64,000 bases of DNA from positions 62,001-126,000 of the forward strand of contig NZ_FZON01000005.1 of NCBI RefSeq assembly GCF_900188425.1, written 5' to 3'. Position 1 is the stretch's first letter. Each line of letters starts with the position of its first letter. Positions 1 through 6,424 of this stretch are shown here, in pieces. This DNA comes from Antarctobacter heliothermus (lineage in GTDB: Bacteria > Pseudomonadota > Alphaproteobacteria > Rhodobacterales > Rhodobacteraceae). The translations under genes were made by a program, and so were the position numbers. Below the pieces are notes generated by a model. It saw only the letters and a list, made by a program, of their open reading frames with translations, was not told where the DNA came from and ran no database searches.

Positions 1-289
1 CCTGACTCTGGTTGAAGAGGATGGATTTTTCCGGATCGACGCCCGAGGCGATGAAGCCAGCGGTCAGTTCCCGCGTCTGGCGGCGCAGCGCATCCGGGTC
101 CTGCCAGACGGTGATCGCGTGCATGTCGACCATGCAATAGACCGACTGGACGCCTTGATCCTGGCTGTCGGCAAAACGCTTCAACGCGCCAAGATAGTTG
201 CCCAGCGTCAATCCGCCGGAGGGCTGGATGCCCGAGAAAACGCGCGGGGTGAAGGCGGAGTTGGGCTGGCCGTCTGACGTGTCTGACAT
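1..289 (-). CDS. trpS: Tryptophan--tRNA ligase, N-terminal part (runs off the left edge)
   Basis: Charges tRNA-Trp with tryptophan in the cytoplasm. The ATG is at 289 on the minus strand and 96 codons are visible before the window ends. Near the N-terminus the class I nucleotide-binding signature reads [14 protein letters not shown], the tryptophanyl-tRNA synthetase version of HIGH. It is followed by segments typical of the family (a [11 protein letters not shown] stretch, then [18 protein letters not shown] and GVDPEKS). The KMSKS loop lies outside the window. TrpRS next to murJ and glnD is a common arrangement in Rhodobacteraceae; here three other genes are interposed. Confidence 0.95.
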   Translation of the reverse strand, partial: MSDTSDGQPNSAFTPRVFSGIQPSGGLTLGNYLGALKRFADSQDQGVQSVYCMVDMHAITVWQDPDALRRQTRELTAGFIASGVDPEKSILFNQSQ

Positions 290-369
290 GGGGACTCCCG
301 GAGGGTGTGGCTATTGCTGCGCGGCTGGCTTACCCATGCGGCTGAGGACCGTCAAGGAAGAGGCAGCCC

Positions 370-1053
370 ATGACCCATCCCCATAACGAAGCCCCGGTCA
401 ACCCGCTGCCGCCGGTTGTGGTTGCGCTGTTCCTTGTGCTTGCGGTGATAGAGCTTGTGATCTGGCTGGGTGGGCAGGGGATTGTCGGCGGTCCGGCGGC
501 TGTCGGCTGGCGGACCGGGATGATCGAATCCTACGGATTTTCGGGGCGCGCCTTTGACTGGATGCTGGAGACCGGGCAATTCCCGCCAGAGCTGTTGGTG
601 CGCTTTGTCAGTTACCTGTTCCTGCACGCCAGTTTCAGCCATGCGCTGTTTGCCATGGTGATCCTGCTGGCCATGGGCAAGATCGTGACAGAGGCGCTGG
701 GATCGCTGGCCTTTGTGACGATCTTTTTCCTGTCGGGCATTGTCGGCGCGGTGGCATTTGGCGTGATCAGCGATGATCCTTGGCTGATCGGGGCGTTTCC
801 GTCGGTCTACGGGCTGATCGGCGGGTTTACCTTTTTGCTGTGGATGCGGTTGGGCACGGCCGGCGCAAACCAGTATCGGGCGTTTTCGCTGATCGGGATG
901 CTGTTGGCAGTGCAACTGGTGTTTGGCGTGTTTTTTGGCGGCACCAACGACTGGATCGCCGATATAGCGGGTTTCATTGTCGGGTTTGGACTGACGGTGG
1001 TTCTGGCCCCCGGCGGGACGGCTGGCGTGGTGGCGCGCATTCGGCGGCGCTGA
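370..1053 (+). CDS. Rhomboid-like membrane protein lacking the catalytic residues
   Basis: A 227-residue protein with about six hydrophobic segments and the rhomboid layout: a HASFSHALF segment like the HxxxxHxxxN region of TM2, a GAFPSVYGLIGG segment in the TM4 position, and IADIAGFIVG in the TM6 position. Against the GlpG pattern, the nucleophilic Ser of GxSG is Phe, the catalytic His of AHxxG is Asp, and the TM2 Asn is Ala. It is therefore probably an inactive rhomboid relative (iRhom- or derlin-like in principle) rather than a protease; that is inference from alignment by eye. The start ATG is preceded by a GAGG-type ribosome site. It converges with the next gene, leaving 19 bases between stop codons. 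Confidence 0.75.
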   Translation: MTHPHNEAPVNPLPPVVVALFLVLAVIELVIWLGGQGIVGGPAAVGWRTGMIESYGFSGRAFDWMLETGQFPPELLVRFVSYLFLHASFSHALFAMVILLAMGKIVTEALGSLAFVTIFFLSGIVGAVAFGVISDDPWLIGAFPSVYGLIGGFTFLLWMRLGTAGANQYRAFSLIGMLLAVQLVFGVFFGGTNDWIADIAGFIVGFGLTVVLAPGGTAGVVARIRRR

Positions 1054-1072
1054 GGCAGCCCGGAACGTCGCC

Positions 1073-2332
1073 CTAGAACAGGTCGTCCGGCAACCAGGAC
1101 CGAATGTGACGCGGGGCGGGCGTCTCCAGCGTCTCGCCCCGGGCGAGAGTGTCGCTGACATGCGCGTGCAGCGCCAGTGTCAGGTCCGGGTCACGCACCA
1201 GCACCATGGCCTCTGTGTTCCAGCGGCAGGCCCGGCGAGTCAGCGTGGCTGAGCCCAGAAAGGTCACATCGTCTATCAGACACAGTGTGGCGCTCTCGCA
1301 GGCGGTTGGATCGGCGCGGAGCGTCAGGCGCGGGCCATAGGCTGTCTGTAGCTCGCGCAGGACGGTGGCCTGTAGGGCGCTGGCGCGGGCATCGTCCCAT
1401 GTGTCCCGGGTGGCGGGCGGCAGCAGCAGCGTCACATCAGGGCCGTTGGGGGTTGCCGCCCCGGCCAGCGCCTGCGCCAGCCCGTCGTGGCGAAAGGCGG
1501 CGGTGCGGATCAGAACATGGCGGCGGGCTGACCGAAACAGACGGGACAGGGCCGCCTCGATGTCATCGGCAAGCGGGCGTGGGCCCAGGCCCCGTTGCGG
1601 TCGCGCAAGCGTGCGAAACAGGCGCAGATCTTCGCGGCTTTGCGGTCTGGCGTGGCAGGTGATGGGGGACAGGCGCGCGGCAAGGCTGGGCGCGCCGCTG
1701 GTGCGGGCGTCGGCCCAGGTATCGGCAAACTGTCCGCGCAGCGCGCCGCAGAAATCCGCGTCCTCGACCGCAAGGGCCAGAACGGCAGGGCCATCGGTGC
1801 CCAGATCCGGCCCACCGATCACTGCACGCAAACCATCGGCGATCGCGAAACTTTGCAGGATGTCGGCGGGGTGCGGGATTGCGCCAGCGGTCAGCAGGGT
1901 ACGCTGTACCGGTGTCAGGCTGGCGGGCACTTCGGCCCGGAGCGTGGCCAGCGCGGGTGCAATACGGTGGCGCAGGGCTCGGGCGCGCAGGCCCGTGGCA
2001 CGTTGGCCGTGGGTGGCGCAGACCAGTTGCGCCTCACCCTGCAACACATCTGCAAACCCCGACGCATGGGACCACGCCGAGCGGTGTCTGTCAGGTGCCA
2101 GCAATGGGTCGGTGTCCGCGATCAGGATGCGCAAGTCGATGCCCCGGCGCGACAGCAGTGCCAGCAGGTCGCTCCATGTCTCAAGCCCGCCATCGCGCAG
2201 CTCGGGCGTGAAGAGAGGCGCTGTTGGCGACAGCTGAGGCAGGCACAGCAGCAACTCCTCCGTCGCATTTGCGACAAGACGTTCCAGCGCGGCGGCGGCG
2301 TCGTTGGCGGAGAGCAGTGCGCGGGTGGTCAT
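1073..2332 (-). CDS. Phospholipase D-like protein with degenerate HKD motifs
   Basis: A 419-residue protein with the two-lobed phospholipase D/cardiolipin synthase layout. The first half ends in SFAIADGLRAVIGGPDLG, the place of an HxKxxxxD...GG.N motif; the second half has TLCLIDDVTFLGSATLTRRA followed by NTE, the place of the second motif. The His and Lys of both motifs are replaced although the flanking Asp, GS and N.E residues remain. Catalysis by the usual mechanism is therefore unlikely. The ATG overlaps the murJ stop codon (ATGA), so it is probably translated with murJ; I chose this start over a longer reading frame that runs into murJ. The link to murJ suggests an envelope role, which is inference only. 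Confidence 0.7.
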   Translation of the reverse strand: MTTRALLSANDAAAALERLVANATEELLLCLPQLSPTAPLFTPELRDGGLETWSDLLALLSRRGIDLRILIADTDPLLAPDRHRSAWSHASGFADVLQGEAQLVCATHGQRATGLRARALRHRIAPALATLRAEVPASLTPVQRTLLTAGAIPHPADILQSFAIADGLRAVIGGPDLGTDGPAVLALAVEDADFCGALRGQFADTWADARTSGAPSLAARLSPITCHARPQSREDLRLFRTLARPQRGLGPRPLADDIEAALSRLFRSARRHVLIRTAAFRHDGLAQALAGAATPNGPDVTLLLPPATRDTWDDARASALQATVLRELQTAYGPRLTLRADPTACESATLCLIDDVTFLGSATLTRRACRWNTEAMVLVRDPDLTLALHAHVSDTLARGETLETPAPRHIRSWLPDDLF

Positions 2333-3876
2333 GCGCGGGACCGCTTGAACATGGACTTGACCTCGGACAGGCGGAAAGCGCCCAGTGTCTGGCCCGCGAT
2401 CCCATAGACCAGTGCCCCAGACACGATCAGGCCAAACAGGACCGCAAAGCGCAGGTATGGAACGGCAAGCCATGGCGCGAGCAAGACGTTCAGCCCCCAG
2501 AGTGCCGCCCCCATCACGGCCGAGGCCGCACAGATGCGCCACAGACGGTTGCGAAAGCGGGTGTCAAAGCGGGCGACCTCTCCCATTTTTCGCGCACCTC
2601 GGGCCAATTGCCAGACCATGATCCAGCCCGCCAGCGTGGTGGCGATGGCGGGGGCCAACCAGCCGATAAAGGGTGACAGGCCGATGGCGATAGTGGCGTT
2701 GACCACCATGGCCCAGACGGCATAGCGGAACGGGCTGCGGGTGTCTTCGCGGGCAAAGTACAGCGGTTGCAGCACCTTTTGCAGCACAAAGGACGGCAGG
2801 CCCAGCCCGTAGATCGCCACCGCCGTGGCGATGGCGGCACTGTCGGCGGCGGTGGTCGCGCCCCGTTCGAACAGGACCGACACCAGCGGCAGCGGGATCA
2901 CCACCAGAGCCACGGACGACGGGATGGTCAGTGCAAGGCTGAGTTCGCCCGCTCGGGAAAAGGCAGCGCGCCCGCCGGTGTGATCCTCGGCCTTTAATCG
3001 GCGGGACAGGTCGGGCAGCAGAACGATGCCGACGGCAATGCCGACCACGCCAAGCGGCAACTGGTACAGGCGATCCGCGGCATACAGCCAGCCCACCGCC
3101 TTGTCGAAATGGCTGGCGACCTGCTGGCCGACCAGCAGGTTGATCTGCATGACGCCCCCCGCAAGGGCCGCAGGCAAGGCGATCACCACAAGGCGTTTCA
3201 TATCGGGCGTCCAACGCGGCAGGCCGGGGCGAATGCGCAGGCCGGAGCGTTCGGCGGCGACCCAGACCAGCGCCAGTTGCGCCATGCCTGCCACCGGAAC
3301 GGTCCAGATCAGCCATTGGATCACCTCGCCCCCCAGTGCCACGCCCAAGGCCATGGAGGCGCAGACAAGGATGTTGAGCAGAACCGGCGCGGCAGCGGCA
3401 GCGGCGAAATGCCCGGCGGTGTTCAATGCGCCGGAAAACAGCGCCGCCAGCGAGATCAGCAGGATGTAGGGAAAGACGATGCGGCCATAGCCCACCGTCA
3501 GGTCGAACCGCGCATCGCCATAAAAGCCGCCCGCCGTGGCCCAGACCAGCGCGGGCATAAAGATCATCGCCACAGCCGTCAGCCCCAAGAGCACTGTCGC
3601 CAACCCGTTAAAGGCGTCGCGGGCAAAGACCATCGGATGCTCTTCGCCTTCGTATTTCTTGGAGAACAGCGGCACAAAGGCGGCGTTGAATGCGCCCTCT
3701 GCGAAAAAGCGGCGGAACATGTTGGGCAGGCGGAAGGCGGCGACAAAGGCATCCATCACCGGGCCCGGACCGATCAGGCCAAGGATCAGGATTTCGCGCA
3801 CGACACCCAGGACCCTGCTCATCAGGGTCCAGAAACCGACGGTCATGACACCGGCGACAAGGCGGATGGGTTTCAT
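2329..3876 (-). CDS. murJ: Lipid II flippase MurJ (MviN family)
   Basis: Moves lipid II across the inner membrane for peptidoglycan assembly. The 515-residue protein has the family's repeated hydrophobic helices (about 14) and starts with a TVGFWTLMSRVLGVVREIL segment, the signature first helix with its conserved Arg. FVAAFRLPNMFRRFFAEGAF follows, the most conserved MurJ motif. Length is normal. The stop codon overlaps the start of the downstream phospholipase D-like gene. trpS and glnD lie on either side in the same orientation, a familiar alphaproteobacterial neighbourhood. Confidence 0.96.
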   Translation of the reverse strand: MKPIRLVAGVMTVGFWTLMSRVLGVVREILILGLIGPGPVMDAFVAAFRLPNMFRRFFAEGAFNAAFVPLFSKKYEGEEHPMVFARDAFNGLATVLLGLTAVAMIFMPALVWATAGGFYGDARFDLTVGYGRIVFPYILLISLAALFSGALNTAGHFAAAAAAPVLLNILVCASMALGVALGGEVIQWLIWTVPVAGMAQLALVWVAAERSGLRIRPGLPRWTPDMKRLVVIALPAALAGGVMQINLLVGQQVASHFDKAVGWLYAADRLYQLPLGVVGIAVGIVLLPDLSRRLKAEDHTGGRAAFSRAGELSLALTIPSSVALVVIPLPLVSVLFERGATTAADSAAIATAVAIYGLGLPSFVLQKVLQPLYFAREDTRSPFRYAVWAMVVNATIAIGLSPFIGWLAPAIATTLAGWIMVWQLARGARKMGEVARFDTRFRNRLWRICAASAVMGAALWGLNVLLAPWLAVPYLRFAVLFGLIVSGALVYGIAGQTLGAFRLSEVKSMFKRSRA

Positions 3877-3949
3877 TGGTGGCTCGCTTGCTGCTCTGCG
3901 CCTCGCTTATCCCAAAGCGGCAGTCGGAGAAAGGGGAGGCAGCAGCGGC

Positions 3950-4543
3950 TTACAGTAGGGCCGTGGCGGCGACCGCAACCAGCAAGGCACCGGCAAAGGT
4001 CAGGTTGATGATGCGCCCGGCACGCGGGTTGCGCACGATGCGGGTCAGCAGGCTGCCCGCAAGAAGCCAGGCAAGATTGACGGCAAGGATCGTCAGCATC
4101 AGCAGGGCAGTTTTCACCAGCGCGTCGCCAACCGGTGCCCCGGTCACAAGGGTAAAGCCGGAAAAGGCGGCGGCCATGGCGGCGTAGGCCTTGGGGTTGA
4201 CCAGCGACAGCAGCGCGCCTTCGGTCCAGCGCGGCGGCTGGCCTTGCGCTTTGGCAAGACCGATGGGCGGCGCGGTGGCGATCCGCCATGCCAGCCAGAG
4301 GAAATAGGCCGCCGCAACCACCGTCACCGCCGGGGCGACACCGGGCAAGGCCAGCAAAAGGGCCGATAACCCGCTGCCCACAATGGCAATCACCCCCAGC
4401 ATGCCCAGCGTCAGCCCGGCCATATAGCCCAGCCCGCGCCTGCGCCCGAAGGCTGCGCCGACGGCCGCCACCGACAGGGTGTTCGGCCCTGGACTGCCCG
4501 TCAGGGCAAAGGCAACGGCAAGGAACTGCGGCACATCGGACAT
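3950..4543 (-). CDS. LysE/RhtB-family amino-acid exporter
   Basis: A 197-residue inner-membrane protein with about six hydrophobic helices. The N-terminal LTGSPGPNTL is the LysE/RhtB signature (PGPN), followed by GRRRGLGYMAGLTLG, also typical, and an internal LVNPKAYAAM segment. Members export amino acids or homoserine lactone-like compounds; the substrate cannot be told from sequence. I placed the start at the ATG giving MSDVPQF, because the longer reading frame adds a non-hydrophobic lead that the family lacks. It stands alone between murJ and a divergent unknown gene. Confidence 0.88.
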   Translation of the reverse strand: MSDVPQFLAVAFALTGSPGPNTLSVAAVGAAFGRRRGLGYMAGLTLGMLGVIAIVGSGLSALLLALPGVAPAVTVVAAAYFLWLAWRIATAPPIGLAKAQGQPPRWTEGALLSLVNPKAYAAMAAAFSGFTLVTGAPVGDALVKTALLMLTILAVNLAWLLAGSLLTRIVRNPRAGRIINLTFAGALLVAVAATALL

Positions 4544-4696
4544 GAGGCCAGAATGCCGTGCTGTGCTTTGCACGCAAGGGGCGTGCGAATATGTGTAAAT
4601 GTTTGGCAAAAGGCGCACCTATTGCGCTTTGCTTGACGAAGGGTTTTGCTAAGTTCTGAAAATGACCGTCAAAACAGTCCCGGAAAGGGCTTTGCC

Positions 4697-5125
4697 GTGC
4701 CTGTCACCTTCAAAGTGCTGCCCGAAGCCAATCTGGTTTTGTCCTGGTTTCGTGGGGATGTGTCTACCGCGCAGCATATCGCCGCTTTTCAGGCCTACAC
4801 GGCTGATCCGCTGTTTGACGGCATGCAGCATGTGCTGATCGACATGTCCGATTGTACGTTGGAGAGCAGTTATTTCGACGATATGCTGCGTCTCGCCTAC
4901 CAGATGAAAAACTACTACACGGTGCGGGATCTGTCGTCGAAGACGTCGGTCTATGCGCCGGGAGACGTGGCCTATGGCATGTCGCGCATGTATCAATCGA
5001 TCACAGAGGGCAACAGTCCGTGGGCCTTTGGCGTGTTTCGGACCCGCAAAGAGGCCATGGGGTTTGCCGACATCCAGACGGGCAGCGCGCAAGAGGCACA
5101 TGTGACTGCAATCTGGGAGGGTTGA
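4697..5125 (+). CDS. Unknown 142-residue protein, STAS/SpoIIAA-like fold suspected
   Basis: I do not recognise a named family. The protein has alternating strands and helices with an early NLVLSWFRGDVS and a central HVLIDMSDCTLE stretch, which resembles the beta-alpha pattern and central VLIDMS strand of SpoIIAA/STAS-like domains; this is a resemblance only. No signal peptide or membrane segment is visible. A GTG at 4697 with a GGAAAGGG purine stretch just upstream looks the better start; a TTG at 4646 in the same frame would add 17 residues of unlikely composition. It stands alone, divergent from the LysE-type exporter. Confidence 0.6.
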   Translation: MPVTFKVLPEANLVLSWFRGDVSTAQHIAAFQAYTADPLFDGMQHVLIDMSDCTLESSYFDDMLRLAYQMKNYYTVRDLSSKTSVYAPGDVAYGMSRMYQSITEGNSPWAFGVFRTRKEAMGFADIQTGSAQEAHVTAIWEG

Positions 5126-5252
5126 GGGCGAAGCCAGGCCGCTGCGCCCCTGGGTTGAACATCGGCGACTGAAAACGCGGAAAGCTTGCCAGATGATTGG
5201 CCCGCGCGTAGCCTGACCTCATTGAGACAGCCCTTTGAGGATTCCGGATTTC

Positions 5253-6026
5253 ATGACCGCCGCCGTTTGCAGATGGTGTTCCAATTCTTTGCCGGCGCAG
5301 AATGCCAGGGTCTGCACCGCCTGCAACATGAGCCAGAACGTGGTCTATGAGCGCGCCAAACAGACCATCACCGTGGCAACCCTGCTGGGCTTTGTGACCT
5401 CGGCGTTGTTGTTTGTCTGGCAGCCAATGCTGGACGGGTATCATCGCCTGTTCACCACGCCAGGCCTGAGCGTGACAGCCTTTATGACAGAGCGGGACGG
5501 GCTGTTGCGGAACACCGGGAAACTGCCGATCTTTGCCTCGCATATCGAGATCGTGCCAGCGGACGTGTCGCGCCGCGCCGTGGTGTCCATCGCGCAGGAA
5601 CTGGCGCCGGGTGAGACGATTTCGATTGATACGCGGGGGCTGTATGCGCAGAGGGTCGAAAAATCCGACACGTTGGAGCCGTGGACCTTTTCCGTGGCGG
5701 CACCGGATCCGGTGTTTGCCCTGATCGGCGAGAACAGTCGCGTGATCCCGGTCTATGCGGCCAGCGACGATTACCAGCTGAAGGCCCAGATCGACCACGC
5801 GGAACAGAAACTTGCCGCACGGGCGCGGGATGGGGCGGCTATCGGGGTGCCGACACGGGTGAACGTCAAGGGTGCGGCCTGCACGGTGCATTTCTCCACC
5901 AAGGCGCAGGGCGCGGGCCAATCGTCGTTCAAGTGCGTCATGCTGGTGGCATCCCGAGGGTCATTGACGGCGTTATTCCCCGTCAGCGCGGCCCCGCCCC
6001 CGCAGGACGCGGGCGACGGAGATTGA
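5253..6026 (+). CDS. Zinc-ribbon membrane protein of unknown function
   Basis: A 257-residue protein. Residues about 6-26 hold two cysteine knuckles (CRWC then CTAC), a zinc-ribbon arrangement. A hydrophobic segment at about residues 40-60 (TVATLLGFVTSALLFVW) then leads to a soluble C-terminal domain of about 190 residues rich in beta-type sequence, ending in a proline-rich tail. The likely topology is a cytoplasmic zinc ribbon, one membrane span and a periplasmic domain; this is inference. I chose the ATG giving MTAAVCRW over a TTG six codons upstream. The next gene, 22 bases on, encodes a secreted protein, so the two may act together in the envelope. Confidence 0.6.
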   Translation: MTAAVCRWCSNSLPAQNARVCTACNMSQNVVYERAKQTITVATLLGFVTSALLFVWQPMLDGYHRLFTTPGLSVTAFMTERDGLLRNTGKLPIFASHIEIVPADVSRRAVVSIAQELAPGETISIDTRGLYAQRVEKSDTLEPWTFSVAAPDPVFALIGENSRVIPVYAASDDYQLKAQIDHAEQKLAARARDGAAIGVPTRVNVKGAACTVHFSTKAQGAGQSSFKCVMLVASRGSLTALFPVSAAPPPQDAGDGD

Positions 6027-6048
6027 AACAGCCACAGGGAGATTGGTC

Positions 6049-6420
6049 ATGAGACGATGTGCATATGGCGCGGCGTTTGCGTTGCTGGCCGCACAGGCCG
6101 CCGCAGAGGGGCAGGGGTTGCCGGACTCGGCGCTGTTGCTTCAGGGGTTCGACCCTGACCAGATCGTTGGCGTCAGCCCGCCATTCACGGCGTCGCCGAT
6201 CGAATTGTTGATGCAGAATCCGACAGATATTCTACGCAATCAGGTGCCGGACTTTACGCTGCCGGACAGCACGCGCGACGGTGGGGTATTGATGGGTGAC
6301 AATCTGCGCGGGCTGGACCCTCTGGCTGTCACCCACGCGCGGCTGGTCTGGATCGAGATTGACGGTGAGGTCTATTGCATCACCGAAACCTCGACCCAGG
6401 ATCTTGCGCCGGACTCGTAG
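6049..6420 (+). CDS. Small secreted protein of unknown function
   Basis: A 123-residue protein. The first 20 residues form a Sec-type signal peptide (MRRCAYG, a hydrophobic Ala/Leu core, then AAAEG as a plausible cleavage site). The mature part of about 100 residues is acidic, contains DNLRGLDPLAVTHARLVWIE, and has one cysteine near the end (VYCITE). No family recognised. The ATG has an AGGGAG ribosome site 8 bases upstream; a TTG two codons earlier is less likely. It follows the zinc-ribbon membrane gene closely and probably shares its transcript, and it converges with glnD with a 4-base gap. Confidence 0.6.
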   Translation: MRRCAYGAAFALLAAQAAAEGQGLPDSALLLQGFDPDQIVGVSPPFTASPIELLMQNPTDILRNQVPDFTLPDSTRDGGVLMGDNLRGLDPLAVTHARLVWIEIDGEVYCITETSTQDLAPDS

Positions 6421-6424
6421 GACG

